Assembly: GCA_013426785.1 (NCBI GenBank)
Contig: JACDZI010000011.1
Coordinates: 1 to 57,714 of the forward strand
Source: Rhodocyclaceae bacterium
Lineage (GTDB): Bacteria; Pseudomonadota; Gammaproteobacteria; Burkholderiales; Rhodocyclaceae
DNA length: 57,714 bases
Direction of reading: 5' to 3'
Numbering within the stretch: the first letter of the stretch is position 1; each line of letters begins with the position of its first letter. Positions 30,417-39,330 of the stretch are shown here, piece after piece. The translations under genes were made by a program, and so were the position numbers. Under the pieces are notes generated by a model that saw only the letters and a program-made list of their open reading frames with translations, searched no databases and was not told where the DNA came from.

Positions 30417-31247
30417 ATGGGTTTCTTGTTTCGCCTGCTGGCACGCCTGCCCTTGCCGCTGCTGCACAACCTCGGCGCATTGTTGGGTTGGGCCGCCTGG
30501 CTGGCTTCGCCGAGCTATCGCCGCCACCTGCGCGAGAACACCGCGCTGGCCGGGACGGAGGCCTGCCGGAGCGAGGCTGTGGCCGAGGCCGGCAAGACGA
30601 TCCTCGAATTGCCCAAACTGTGGCTGCGCCCGCATGACGAAGTGGTCGGCCGGGTGGTCAAGGTGGAAGGCTGGCAGCACGTCGAAGCGGCCCTGGCGGC
30701 CGGACGCGGCATCCTGTTCATGACGCCGCACCTGGGTTGCTTCGAGATCTGCGCCCAGTATCTGGCGAAGCATCGCCCGATCACCGTGCTGTATCGCCGC
30801 CCCAAGCAGGACTGGCTGGCGCCGATCATGGAACAGGGGCGCGGGGCGAACCTCAACCTCGCACCCGCCGACATGAGCGGTGTGCGCAAGCTGCTCAAGG
30901 CGCTCAAGGCGGGCGAAATGGTCGGCATGCTGCCCGACCAGGCGCCCAAAGCCGGCGAAGGCGAGTGGGCTCCCTTTTTCGGTCGCCCCGCCTACAGCAT
31001 GACCCTGGCGGCACGCCTCACGCAAACCGGCGCGACCGTCCTGATGGTCTATGCCGGGCGCCTGGCCTATGGCGCCGGCTATCACCTGCACTTCCTGCCG
31101 CCGGTCGGCCCCGTGGCCACGCCGGCCGACATCAACCGCGAGATCGAGCAACTGATCCTGCTGCATCCCGGCCAGTATCTGTGGGGCTACAACCGCTATA
31201 AAGGAAGTCCCGGCGGGACGGCGCCGGGAGTGGGGAATCCCGCATGA
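30417..31247 (+). CDS. lipid A biosynthesis acyltransferase (LpxL/HtrB family), first of pair
   Basis: A 276-residue inner-membrane acyltransferase with an N-terminal hydrophobic anchor and the catalytic H-x4-E motif TPHLGCFE near residue 105, plus VLYRRPKQDWL and MLPDQAPKAGEGEW. It adds a secondary acyl chain to lipid A precursors. The C terminus (KGSPGGTAPGVG) overlaps a degenerate remnant resembling the 24-bp element (31203-31222). It is divergent from metK; its stop overlaps the start of the second acyltransferase (ATGA). Confidence 0.88.
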   Translation: MGFLFRLLARLPLPLLHNLGALLGWAAWLASPSYRRHLRENTALAGTEACRSEAVAEAGKTILELPKLWLRPHDEVVGRVVKVEGWQHVEAALAAGRGILFMTPHLGCFEICAQYLAKHRPITVLYRRPKQDWLAPIMEQGRGANLNLAPADMSGVRKLLKALKAGEMVGMLPDQAPKAGEGEWAPFFGRPAYSMTLAARLTQTGATVLMVYAGRLAYGAGYHLHFLPPVGPVATPADINREIEQLILLHPGQYLWGYNRYKGSPGGTAPGVGNPA

Positions 31248-32179
31248 GCCGGCTGATGCTGCTCCTGATGTGGTTGCTGCACGGCTTGCCGCAGCCCGCA
31301 CTGGCGACCTGCGGCCGGCTGCTCGGCCGGCTGTTCATGCGCTTCGGCCGGCGCCGGCGCCATATCGTCGAGACCAACCTCGGCTTGTGCTTTCCTGATC
31401 TGACGCCGGCCGAAAAGTCGGCGCTGGCGAGACGGCACTTCGAAGCGTTCGGGCGCAGTTTTCTCGAGCGCGGCATCCTGTGGTGGTCAGCGCCGGAGCG
31501 CATCCGCCAGATCGTCACGCTCACGGGCATGGAACACCTGGCGGCGCTGGATGGCCGGCCGGTGATTCTGATGGCGCCGCATTTCGTTGGCCTCGACATG
31601 GGCTGGACACGGCTCACGCTGGAACGCGATATGGTGAGCATGTACGCCAACCAGGCCAGCCCGGGCTTCGATGCCGCCTTGTATCGTGGGCGGTTGCGGT
31701 TCGGCGCGTCCGAACTGCTGTCCAGGGAAGCCGGCGCCCGCAAAGCCGTCAAGGCGATGAAAGCGGGCAAACCCTTCTATTACCTGCCCGACCTCGATCA
31801 TGGCCGGCGGGATGCCGTTTTCGTGCCGTTCTTCGGCATTCCCGCGGCGACGGTCACCGGCCTGCCGCGTCTCGCGCGTCTGGCCGGGGCCACGGTGCTA
31901 CCGGTCGTCAGCCGCATGACGGCGACGGGATACGTCGTCGAAATCGGCCCGCCCTGGGCCGATTATCCGGGAGCCGACATCGAGGCGGATACGCGGCGGA
32001 TGAATGCCTTCATTGAGATGGCCATCCTCAAGATTCCGGAACAATATTTCTGGGTGCATCGCCGGTTCAAGACACCCCCTCCCGGCGGGAAACGCCCCTA
32101 CCTCATCCCCACTTTCCAGTTCCCCCCCTGGACACGTCGTCGCCGTGCGGCGAAACGCGCCGAGCGTTACCACCGGTAA
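31244..32179 (+). CDS. lipid A biosynthesis acyltransferase (LpxL/HtrB family), second of pair
   Basis: A 311-residue paralogue of the preceding protein, with catalytic motif APHFVGLD (H-x4-D), [36 protein letters not shown] and a basic C terminus. A copy of the 24-bp element (31413-31436) is read in sense as KSALARR near residue 60, before the catalytic motif, in a segment where the family has a variable helix. The pair presumably adds the two secondary acyl chains. Conserved neighbours in betaproteobacteria are metK, dapF and xerC, as here. Confidence 0.9.
   Translation: MSRLMLLLMWLLHGLPQPALATCGRLLGRLFMRFGRRRRHIVETNLGLCFPDLTPAEKSALARRHFEAFGRSFLERGILWWSAPERIRQIVTLTGMEHLAALDGRPVILMAPHFVGLDMGWTRLTLERDMVSMYANQASPGFDAALYRGRLRFGASELLSREAGARKAVKAMKAGKPFYYLPDLDHGRRDAVFVPFFGIPAATVTGLPRLARLAGATVLPVVSRMTATGYVVEIGPPWADYPGADIEADTRRMNAFIEMAILKIPEQYFWVHRRFKTPPPGGKRPYLIPTFQFPPWTRRRRAAKRAERYHR
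31413..31436 (+). repeat. 24-bp dispersed element, copy 11 (inside second lpxL)
   Basis: 23 of 24 match (GAGAC variant as in aceF), read in frame as KSALARR. Confidence 0.8.
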
Positions 32180-32222
32180 GTCCGCGCCCGGCGAACAACG
32201 GCCGGATTGACCCCCTTTTGCA

Positions 32223-32246
32223 AAAAGTCGGCGCTGGCGGGACGGC
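32223..32246 (+). repeat. 24-bp dispersed element, copy 12 (dapF upstream region)
   Basis: Exact copy, 13 bp before the dapF ATG, between the second lpxL and dapF. Confidence 0.87.
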
Positions 32247-32259
32247 GTATTCTGGCGGG

Positions 32260-33105
32260 ATGAAAATCCGTTTCAGCAAGATGCATGGCCTCGGCAACGA
32301 CTTCGTCGTGCTGGACGCCGTGCACCAGAACTTCGTGCCGACGGCGGGGCAGGCGCGCTGGCTGGCCGATCGCCATTTCGGCGTCGGCTGCGACCAGATT
32401 CTCGTCGTCGAAGCGGCGCAGCGCGCCGAAGCCGATTTCCGCTACCGCATCTTCAACGCCGACGGCAGCGAGGTCGAGCAGTGTGGCAATGGCGCGCGCT
32501 GCTTCGTGCGTTTTGTCCATGAGCAGGGGCTGACCGACAAGACCGAAATCTGCGTCGAAACCCAGTGCGGCCTGATCGTGCCGCGCCTCGAAGCCGACGG
32601 GCAGGTGACGGTCGCCATGGGTGTGCCGCGTCTCGTTCCGGCCGAGGTTCCCTTTCTGGCCGAGAACGATGACCTGATCCAGACGCTTGAATTCGACGGC
32701 CGCAGTGTCGCGATCACGGCGGTGTCGATGGGCAATCCGCATGCGGTGCAAGTGGTCGCGGATGTCGATAGCGCGCCGGTGGCACGCGACGGCCCGCTGA
32801 TCGAGCGCCATCCGCTCTTTCCCAAGCGCGTGAACGCCGGCTTCATGCAAGTCGTCGACCGCCACGCCATCCGCTTGCGTGTGTACGAACGGGGGGCCGG
32901 CGAGACGCTCGCCTGCGGGACCGGCGCCTGTGCGGCGGTAGTGGCCGGCATCTGCCGCGGCCTGCTTGATTCGCCCGTGCGCGTGGCCACGCGCGGCGGC
33001 GAACTGATGATTGCCTGGGGCGGCGTGGGGCAACCGGTGTTGATGACCGGCCCGGCCGTCACGGTGTTTACTGGTGAAGTTGACTTGCCTGAGGAAATCA
33101 AATGA
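32260..33105 (+). CDS. dapF: diaminopimelate epimerase
   Basis: A 281-residue cofactor-independent epimerase starting [17 protein letters not shown]. The first active-site Cys is in [14 protein letters not shown] and the second in [23 protein letters not shown] lies between. It converts LL- to meso-diaminopimelate for lysine and peptidoglycan. The start is the ATG at 32260; a TTG at 32218 would extend it only through the 24-bp element and was rejected. The 3' end overlaps the DUF484 gene (ATGA). Confidence 0.95.
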   Translation: MKIRFSKMHGLGNDFVVLDAVHQNFVPTAGQARWLADRHFGVGCDQILVVEAAQRAEADFRYRIFNADGSEVEQCGNGARCFVRFVHEQGLTDKTEICVETQCGLIVPRLEADGQVTVAMGVPRLVPAEVPFLAENDDLIQTLEFDGRSVAITAVSMGNPHAVQVVADVDSAPVARDGPLIERHPLFPKRVNAGFMQVVDRHAIRLRVYERGAGETLACGTGACAAVVAGICRGLLDSPVRVATRGGELMIAWGGVGQPVLMTGPAVTVFTGEVDLPEEIK

Positions 33106-33767
33106 GCCTAGTCGCCAAGGATGTTGCCCAGTTCCTGAAGGACCACCCGGAATTTTTCAACCAGTATGCCGACACGCTGGCACAAATCACCATTCCCGAT
33201 CCCCACCGCGGGCGGGCGGTGTCGATCACCGAACGGCAGATGGGCGCACTGCGTGACCAGGCCAGGCGGCTGGAAAGCAAGCTGGCCGAACTGATCCGCT
33301 TCGGCGAGGAAAACGACGTGCTGTCCGGCAAGGCCCACCGCCTGGCCGTGGCACTCGCCACCGCCGCCGATACCGGCGCCGCGCTACGGGTGCTTTACGC
33401 CCACCTCGGCGGCGATTTTGCCGTACCGCACGTCGCGGTGCGCCTGTGGGATGTGCCGGGCGACCGCCAAGACAGCGCTGCCCCCGAGTTTTCGCCGATG
33501 AGCGCCGCCGCGCGCGAGTTTGCCGCCAGTTTGCCGCGCCCCTATTGCGGTGCCGGCAGCGGCCCCGACGTGCTGGCCTGGTTCGGCGAACGCGGCGCGC
33601 AGGTGCGTTCGCTGGCGCTGGTCGCCCTGCGGCGCGGCCCGGACACCTTCGGCCTGCTGGCGCTCGGCAGCGAGGAACCGCAGCGCTTCTATCCGGAAAT
33701 GGGCACGCTGTATCTGGAGCGCATCGGCGAGATTGCCGCCGCCGCGCTCGACCGTACCCTCGGCTGA
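33102..33767 (+). CDS. DUF484 family protein
   Basis: A 221-residue protein of the DUF484 (GAF-like) family. The N-terminal [19 protein letters not shown] helix pair and [18 protein letters not shown] are the family hallmark; the C-terminal half is GAF-like ([22 protein letters not shown]). The molecular role is not known. It normally sits between dapF and xerC, as here, with a 4-bp overlap to dapF and xerC starting 8 bp after it. Confidence 0.9.
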   Translation: MSLVAKDVAQFLKDHPEFFNQYADTLAQITIPDPHRGRAVSITERQMGALRDQARRLESKLAELIRFGEENDVLSGKAHRLAVALATAADTGAALRVLYAHLGGDFAVPHVAVRLWDVPGDRQDSAAPEFSPMSAAAREFAASLPRPYCGAGSGPDVLAWFGERGAQVRSLALVALRRGPDTFGLLALGSEEPQRFYPEMGTLYLERIGEIAAAALDRTLG

Positions 33768-33775
33768 AGCGCCCC

Positions 33776-34669
33776 ATGACCGACACGTCGGTCGAACAGT
33801 TTTTAGCCGAACTCGCCCACCAGCGGCGCGCCAGCCCGCATACGCTGACGGCCTACCGGCACGACCTGAGCCTGCTGGAAGCAACGGCTGTGGGCCGGCC
33901 GCTGGCCCAGTTGCAGTCGCACGAACTGCGCCGGCAGGCGATGCGCCTGCATGGCCAGGGCTTGTCGCCGCGCTCGGTAGCCCGCACGCTGTCCGCCTGG
34001 CGGTCCTATTACCGCTGGCTGGCGCGCAAGGGCCAACTGGCGGCCGACCCCTGCACTGGCCTGCGTGCCCCGAAACGGCCGCGCGTACTGCCCAAGGCGC
34101 TGGCCATCGACCAGACGGCCGCGCTGCTGGCCGGTGGCGATGGGCAGGGCGACGATCTGCTGGCGCTGCGCGACTGCGCCATGTTCGAGCTGTTCTATTC
34201 CTCCGGCCTGCGTCTGTCGGAACTGGTTTCGCTTGACGTGGCGGGCGGGCTCGACCTGGCCAGTGGCGAAGTCACGGTCACCGGCAAGCGCGGCAAGACG
34301 CGCATCGTGCCGGTCGGTGCCAAGGCCAGTGAGGCCTTGTCGGCCTGGATCGCCGGGCGGCGGAGCATCGCCGCTACCGACGAGCCGGCCCTGTTCGTCA
34401 GCCGGCGCGGTACCCGTTTGATGCCGCGCGCCGTCGAACTCAGGCTGGCCCAGTGGGCACGGAAGAGCGGGCTGGGCCTGCATGTCCATCCGCACATGCT
34501 GCGCCATTCCTTCGCCAGCCATGTTCTGCAATCCAGCGGCGACCTGCGCGCGGTGCAGGAGATGCTCGGCCATGCCAGCATCAGCACCACGCAGATCTAT
34601 ACGCATCTGGACTTCCAGCATCTGGCGAAGGTTTATGATGCGGCGCATCCGCGGGCGAAGGCGAAGTAG
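33776..34669 (+). CDS. xerC: tyrosine recombinase XerC
   Basis: A 297-residue site-specific recombinase with an N-terminal SAM-like core-binding domain (VEQFLAELAHQRRASPHTL) and a catalytic domain carrying Arg in SSGLRLSELV, Lys in the KRGKTR turn, the HMLRHSFASH box, LGHASISTTQIYTH and the nucleophilic Tyr in that last motif. It resolves chromosome dimers at dif with XerD. The ATG 33776 start fits family length. It marks the end of the conserved block; a defence island and zinc genes (34.7-52.5 kb) separate it from hslVU. Confidence 0.94.
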   Translation: MTDTSVEQFLAELAHQRRASPHTLTAYRHDLSLLEATAVGRPLAQLQSHELRRQAMRLHGQGLSPRSVARTLSAWRSYYRWLARKGQLAADPCTGLRAPKRPRVLPKALAIDQTAALLAGGDGQGDDLLALRDCAMFELFYSSGLRLSELVSLDVAGGLDLASGEVTVTGKRGKTRIVPVGAKASEALSAWIAGRRSIAATDEPALFVSRRGTRLMPRAVELRLAQWARKSGLGLHVHPHMLRHSFASHVLQSSGDLRAVQEMLGHASISTTQIYTHLDFQHLAKVYDAAHPRAKAK

Positions 34670-34703
34670 CGCCCTGACCTGGCGCCGTCCCGCCCGCCCC
34701 GGT

Positions 34704-34736
34704 TTGCAATTGTCCTTGAAATGGCTAATATGGCCA
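34704..34736 (+). promoter_or_regulatory. promoter and putative operator of the toxin-antitoxin pair
   Basis: -35 TTGCAA (34704-34709), 16-bp spacer, -10 TAATAT (34726-34731). An inverted repeat TGGC/GCCA (34723-34736) spans the -10, a plausible autoregulatory site for the antitoxin. Confidence 0.5.
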
Positions 34737-34761
34737 GATTGGATAGATCAAGGAGTTCCTC

Positions 34762-35019
34762 ATGATTACCGTAACCTCCGTGGAAGCGCAAAGCCGGTTT
34801 GGGGAATTGATCGATCGCGCCCAGCGCGAGCCCATCGAAGTTACCCGGCGCGGGCGCACTGTGGCCTATGTCGTGTCCGAGCATGAGATGCGGGAGTTGA
34901 CCGACCGCAAGCACCGCGAAGAGACAGACAAGACCCTGACGCTGGCTAAAACGCTGGCGGCGTGGAATGAGTTCGGCAGCCGGCATGGATCGTTCGCCGA
35001 CGAGCACTCGACGCTGTAA
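34762..35019 (+). CDS. antitoxin with Phd/YefM-type N terminus and CcdA-like C-terminal tail
   Basis: An 85-residue protein. Residues 1-50 (MITVTSVEAQSRFGELIDRA, VTRRGRTVAYVVS) are a Phd/YefM-type DNA-binding/dimerisation fold. The last 20 residues (WNEFGSRHGSFADEHSTL) look instead like the toxin-binding tail of CcdA, where the motif is NxxxxxxGSFADE. The combination fits the CcdB-type toxin that follows 9 bp later. A good AAGGAG ribosome site and an upstream palindrome over the promoter suggest normal antitoxin autoregulation. The two-part origin is inferred by motif likeness. Confidence 0.78.
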   Translation: MITVTSVEAQSRFGELIDRAQREPIEVTRRGRTVAYVVSEHEMRELTDRKHREETDKTLTLAKTLAAWNEFGSRHGSFADEHSTL

Positions 35020-35028
35020 GGTATTGCC

Positions 35029-35349
35029 ATGGCTCAGTTCGATGTCCATCGCAATACCGGCAAGCAGCGGGAGGCGATTCCCTATGTGGTACTGGTGCAA
35101 TCCGCCCAGTTCGACGCCTACCGACGCCGGGTGGTGATACCGCTGGTACGGCTTGCGGCGCTCGGGACAGTCAATAGCCCGCATCTGAACCCGGTGTTCG
35201 AGATCGAAAATGTGGCGGTCGTCCTCCATCCGCTCGAAATCGTCTCGGTGGCCAGTGACCCGCTTGGCGAGTTCGTCGTTTCCCTGGCCGCCGAGGGAGA
35301 CCGTATCGCGGCGGCGCTGGATGAATTGCTGACCCGGGCATGGGGATAG
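35029..35349 (+). CDS. ccdB: CcdB family toxin
   Basis: A 106-residue CcdB-like protein: FDVHRN near the start, YVVLVQSAQFD, RVVIPLVRLAAL, LNPVFEI and the C-terminal helix GDRIAAALDELLTRAWG, which carries the gyrase-poisoning residues in CcdB proper (Trp-Gly end conserved here). CcdB traps DNA gyrase in cleavage complexes. It pairs with the upstream antitoxin. Its stop lies 5 bp before the mod ATG, so the module is joined to the restriction operon and may help retain it. Confidence 0.88.
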   Translation: MAQFDVHRNTGKQREAIPYVVLVQSAQFDAYRRRVVIPLVRLAALGTVNSPHLNPVFEIENVAVVLHPLEIVSVASDPLGEFVVSLAAEGDRIAAALDELLTRAWG

Positions 35350-35354
35350 ACATC

Positions 35355-38132
35355 ATGACCAAGAAACCCGCCGCTCCCGCTGCCCAAGCCGACATCCTCA
35401 GCTACCGCCATCCCGACCGGCGCAAGAACAATCCCGAGGTCGGCATGGTCACCCCGGCCACCGACCCGGATGAGGGCAAGACCGTTTGGGCGCACGACCC
35501 GCATCTTGACCCGACGTTGAGCTGGACCGGCAAGGCCGAGCGCACCAGCTTCGCGGTCGATACCGTCAGCCTGCATGTGCATGAGCGCATCGACCCGGCC
35601 AGCATCCTTTCCGCTGTGCGGCAAAAAGTCGGCGCTGGCAGGACGGCGAAAACCACCAAGGCCGCCCAGCAAAAAGCCATGCAGCCCGGCCTGTTCGACG
35701 CGCCCTTCGAGAGTCTGCCGCTCAGAGACGCCATCGACTTCTACAAGCACGACAAGGGCTGGAGCAATCGTTTAGTTGCCGGCGATTCGCTGCTGGTGAT
35801 GAACTCGCTGTTGCAGAAGGAAGGCATGGCCGGGCAGGTGCAGACCATCTACCTCGACCCGCCCTACGGCATCAAATACGGCTCCAACTTCCAGCCCTTC
35901 GTGAACAAGCGCGACGTGAAGGACCGGAAAGACGAGGACCTGACGCAAGAGCCGGAAATGATCAAGGCCTTTCGCGACACTTGGGAGCTGGGGATTCACT
36001 CCTACCTCACCTACCTGCGCGATCGGCTGCTGCTGGCGAAGGAGTTGCTGTCTGAATCCGGTAGCGTGTTCGTGCAGATTTCGGATGAGAACGTGCACCA
36101 TGTGCGGGAGGTTTGTGGCGAAGTCTTTGGCCCTGAAAACCACGTTGCGACTATCGCATACAAGACTGCGGTGAGCATGAGCGGGCAACTTCTAGATCAG
36201 AACTTCGATTTCGTGGTTTGGGTTGCAAAGAACAAGAACAAACTCAAATTCCGCCAACTGTTTATTCCTACAACCATTGGTGAGGAAGGGGCCTCGCGGT
36301 ATGCATGGCTACAGTCCCGGGAGGTAATGCGACAGCGACCTATGACCGCAGATGAGCGCGAGAAGCCAGAACGAATCAGCCCCGAATGGCGAGCGTTTCG
36401 CGATCAAGGTCTAACTTCTCGCTCGGGATCAGAAACTACGGTCTTTCCGTTTGAGTACCATGGAAAGAAGTTTTCCCCAGCGAGTGGTGGATGGCGCACA
36501 AGTGTGGTTGGGCTCAGTCGCGTATCGAAAGCAGACCGCCTCATTAGTACTGCCCATCGTCTAAATTTCAAGAAGTACTACGACGATTTTTCTGCCGTGG
36601 CGTTGGCTGGCTTATGGGCAGATACGGGGGGTGGTATTACCAGTCGAGCAGATCCAAAAGTTTATGCAGTTCAGACTAGCACAACGGTAATCGAACGCTG
36701 CCTCCTGATGACCACCGACCCCGGCGATCTGGTGCTTGATCCTACCTGCGGTTCTGGCACCACGGCCTATGTGGCGGAGAAGTGGGGCCGGCGCTGGATC
36801 ACCTGCGATACCTCGCGGGTGGCGGTGACGCTGGCGAAGCAGCGGCTGATGACCGCCAGCTACGACTACTTCGAGTTGCGCTATCCGCATGAAGGGCTGC
36901 GCGGCGGCTTCATCTGGAAAACGGTGCCGCACGTCACGCTCAAGTCCATCGCCAACAACCCGGACATCGACGCCATCTACGCGCGCCTGCATCCGGCCAT
37001 TGAAACCGCATTGGCCGAACTCAACAAGGCGCTGAAAGCCGGTGCGAAGGAATGGGAAGTGCCGTTCGACTTTCCGGCGGGCGCGGATGAAAAAGCCCGC
37101 CCGGCCTTCGCGGCTTTCCATGCGGCGCGGCAGGCGATGCAGAAGGCGATGGACCGCTCCATCGCCGACCACGCCGACCAGGAAACGCTCTACGACCAGC
37201 CTGCCAAGTCGAAAAACAAGCTGCGCATCACCGGGCCGTTTTCGGTCGAGGCGGTGCCGTTTCCCACCGTGCAGGCGCTGGACGATGAAAACTCAGAAAG
37301 TCGGCGCTGGCAGGACGGCACTTTCAGCGCCGACGCCAGCATTGCCCGCTCCGGCGAATCTTCCCGCCAGCACCAGTGGCGCGACGAACTCTTGAAAACC
37401 GGCATTCGCGGCAAGGGCGGGCAAATCCTGAAATTCGCCGCACTGGAAACCCAGCCCGGCACCAAATACCTGCACGCCACCGGCCACACCGAGGATGGCC
37501 AGCGCGTCGTCGTGCATTTCGGCCCCGAACACGCAGCGCTGGAACAGCGCGCCGTGACCAATGCGCTGGAGGAAGCCGGCAACCTGTTCCCGCTGCCGAA
37601 GATGATCGTCTTCTGCGCTTTTGCTTTCGATCCCGAGGCCGCCAAGGACATCGACCACCTGAAGGGCATCACGGCGCTGAAAGCGCAGATGAACACCGAC
37701 CTGCTGACCGAAGACCTGAAGAAGGCTCGCAGCACCAACCAGAGTTTCTGGCTGATGGGCCAGCCGGACGTGGCGGTGAGGAAGCGCAAGGACGGACTCT
37801 ACGAAGTCGAGGTCAACGGCTTCGACTATTTCGACACCGCCAAGGGCGAACTGGTCTCCGGCGGCAAGGGCCGCATCGCCCTATGGTCACTCGATACCGA
37901 CTACGACGAGCGCTCGCTGTTCCCGCATCAGGTGTTCTTCCCGCTCGCCGGCAAGGGCGAAGGCTGGGAAAAACTGAAGAAGGACATCCGCGCCGAACTC
38001 GACGAGGACGCCCTGGAAGCCTTCCACGGCACCGTGTCGCTACCCTTCGCGGCCGGGGATAATAAGAAGGTGGCGGTGAAGATCGTGGACGACCGGGGGA
38101 TCGAGTCGTTGCGGATTATTGACTTGGATTGA
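35355..38132 (+). CDS. type III-like DNA methyltransferase (Mod), site-specific
   Basis: A 925-residue DNA methyltransferase of the beta class: catalytic IYLDPPYGIKYGSNF near residue 170 precedes the SAM motif LDPTCGSGTTAYVAEKWG near residue 465. The segment between them should hold the target recognition domain and is visibly lower in GC than both flanks (about 42-50% in two 60-bp lines against 62% downstream), suggesting domain exchange. The C-terminal 400 residues extend beyond the usual Mod length. Two copies of the 24-bp element are in frame: 35624-35647 (KVGAGRTA) and 37297-37320 (ESRRWQDG, a different frame of the element). The start is ATG 35355; an ATG 15 bp earlier overlaps ccdB. 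Confidence 0.88.
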   Translation: MTKKPAAPAAQADILSYRHPDRRKNNPEVGMVTPATDPDEGKTVWAHDPHLDPTLSWTGKAERTSFAVDTVSLHVHERIDPASILSAVRQKVGAGRTAKTTKAAQQKAMQPGLFDAPFESLPLRDAIDFYKHDKGWSNRLVAGDSLLVMNSLLQKEGMAGQVQTIYLDPPYGIKYGSNFQPFVNKRDVKDRKDEDLTQEPEMIKAFRDTWELGIHSYLTYLRDRLLLAKELLSESGSVFVQISDENVHHVREVCGEVFGPENHVATIAYKTAVSMSGQLLDQNFDFVVWVAKNKNKLKFRQLFIPTTIGEEGASRYAWLQSREVMRQRPMTADEREKPERISPEWRAFRDQGLTSRSGSETTVFPFEYHGKKFSPASGGWRTSVVGLSRVSKADRLISTAHRLNFKKYYDDFSAVALAGLWADTGGGITSRADPKVYAVQTSTTVIERCLLMTTDPGDLVLDPTCGSGTTAYVAEKWGRRWITCDTSRVAVTLAKQRLMTASYDYFELRYPHEGLRGGFIWKTVPHVTLKSIANNPDIDAIYARLHPAIETALAELNKALKAGAKEWEVPFDFPAGADEKARPAFAAFHAARQAMQKAMDRSIADHADQETLYDQPAKSKNKLRITGPFSVEAVPFPTVQALDDENSESRRWQDGTFSADASIARSGESSRQHQWRDELLKTGIRGKGGQILKFAALETQPGTKYLHATGHTEDGQRVVVHFGPEHAALEQRAVTNALEEAGNLFPLPKMIVFCAFAFDPEAAKDIDHLKGITALKAQMNTDLLTEDLKKARSTNQSFWLMGQPDVAVRKRKDGLYEVEVNGFDYFDTAKGELVSGGKGRIALWSLDTDYDERSLFPHQVFFPLAGKGEGWEKLKKDIRAELDEDALEAFHGTVSLPFAAGDNKKVAVKIVDDRGIESLRIIDLD
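35624..35647 (+). repeat. 24-bp dispersed element, copy 13 (mod, N-terminal part)
   Basis: 23 of 24 match (AGGAC variant), read as KVGAGRTA before the catalytic domain. Confidence 0.82.
37297..37320 (+). repeat. 24-bp dispersed element, copy 14 (mod, C-terminal part)
   Basis: 22 of 24 match, AGGAC variant, read in the third sense frame as ESRRWQDG after the methyltransferase core. Confidence 0.8.
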
Positions 38133-38136
38133 TACC

Positions 38137-39330
38137 ATGCAAATTGAATCGATACGTCTGAAGAATTTTCGCGCCTTCAAGAACATTACCTTGCGCGACA
38201 TTCCACGTTTCTGTGTATTGGTTGGTGCGAATGGAACGGGCAAGAGCACGCTGTTTTCAGTGTTCGGTTTTCTGCGCGATGCCATGACCACCAATCTCAC
38301 GGCGGCTTTGGCCAAGCTGGGTGGAAGCCGAGGACTGCAGGAGGTACGCAGCCGGAATTCAACCGGCCCGATAGAGATCGAGTTGAAGATTCGGGCGTCG
38401 CTTCGCGCAGGAACCAGCAGCCTGATTACCTATGAGTTGCAGATTGACGAAGAAGCGGGACGACCCTTTGTGGCACGGGAAATTCTCAAGTACCGCAGGG
38501 GTAGTTCCGGCCAGCCATGGCATTTTCTAAACTTCAGCAGGGGGGCAGGCGAGGCTGTCACCAATGAACTGGAGTCCGTAACGGATGAAAAGGACTTGAA
38601 GCGCGAACCGCAAACACTGAAGAGCCCAGATATTCTCGCTATCAAAGGGCTTGCGCAATTCGAGCGCTTTCCCGCCGTGGTTGCGTTGGGGAACTTGATC
38701 GAGAACTGGCACCTCTCGGATTTTCATATCAGTCGTGCTCGTCCCGAGCAAGAAGCCGGCTATGCAGAGCATTTGTCACGCGAGGGAGAGAATCTGTCGC
38801 TCGTGGTTGAGTATCTCTACAAGAATCACAGAGACGCGTTTGTCCGGATTCTTGATCGTCTGAAGGGGTGCATCCCCGGAATCACACATGTCGACGCAAA
38901 AACAACTGAAGAGGGACGCGTGCTGCTGAAGTTTCAGGACGGTTCTTTCGAGGACCCGTTTTTGGCACGCTACGTTTCGGATGGCACAATAAAAATGCTG
39001 GCTTACCTGGTGCTGCTCTATGATCCAACGCCCCACCCGCTACTGTGCGTCGAAGAGCCGGAGAATCAGCTCTATCCATCATTGCTTTGGGATTTGGCGG
39101 AGGAATTCCGTACTTATGCAGAGCGCGGAGGACAGGTTTTTGTGTCCACACATTCCCCGGATTTCCTCAATGCCGTGCAGATCGACGAGGTATTTTGGCT
39201 GGTAAAAGACGGCGGATATACACAGGTAAAACGCGCCAACGAAGACGAGCAGTTGGCGGCTTTGGTCGCCGAGGGCGACCAGTTGGGTTACCTCTGGAAA
39301 CAAGGAATGTTTCCGGAGGCCAACCCCTAA
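38137..39330 (+). CDS. AAA/ABC-type ATPase (RecF/OLD-like) inside the restriction locus
   Basis: A 397-residue ATPase starting IESIRLKNFRAFKNI, a RecF/OLD-type N terminus, with Walker A VGANGTGKST, the signature-like YVSDGTIKMLAYLVLL, Walker B LLCVEEPENQLYPSLL, and the H-loop VFVSTHSPDF. It has no TOPRIM domain of its own; the next gene overlaps it by 1 bp and encodes a TOPRIM-like DUF4276 protein, so the two look like a split OLD-type or RloAB/PARIS-like effector. GC is about 50% in sampled lines, lower than mod and res, pointing to separate acquisition. The start is ATG 38137, 4 bp after the mod stop. Confidence 0.83.
   Translation: MQIESIRLKNFRAFKNITLRDIPRFCVLVGANGTGKSTLFSVFGFLRDAMTTNLTAALAKLGGSRGLQEVRSRNSTGPIEIELKIRASLRAGTSSLITYELQIDEEAGRPFVAREILKYRRGSSGQPWHFLNFSRGAGEAVTNELESVTDEKDLKREPQTLKSPDILAIKGLAQFERFPAVVALGNLIENWHLSDFHISRARPEQEAGYAEHLSREGENLSLVVEYLYKNHRDAFVRILDRLKGCIPGITHVDAKTTEEGRVLLKFQDGSFEDPFLARYVSDGTIKMLAYLVLLYDPTPHPLLCVEEPENQLYPSLLWDLAEEFRTYAERGGQVFVSTHSPDFLNAVQIDEVFWLVKDGGYTQVKRANEDEQLAALVAEGDQLGYLWKQGMFPEANP

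Noticed and set aside
31203-31222. Possible further copy of the 24-bp element at the 3' end of the first lpxL
   Set aside because: GAAGTC and CGGGACGGCG parts are present but the middle is missing; too degenerate to count.
32218-32259. TTG start extending dapF upstream
   Set aside because: The extension consists of the 24-bp element and does not resemble the conserved DapF N terminus, which starts at the ATG 32260.
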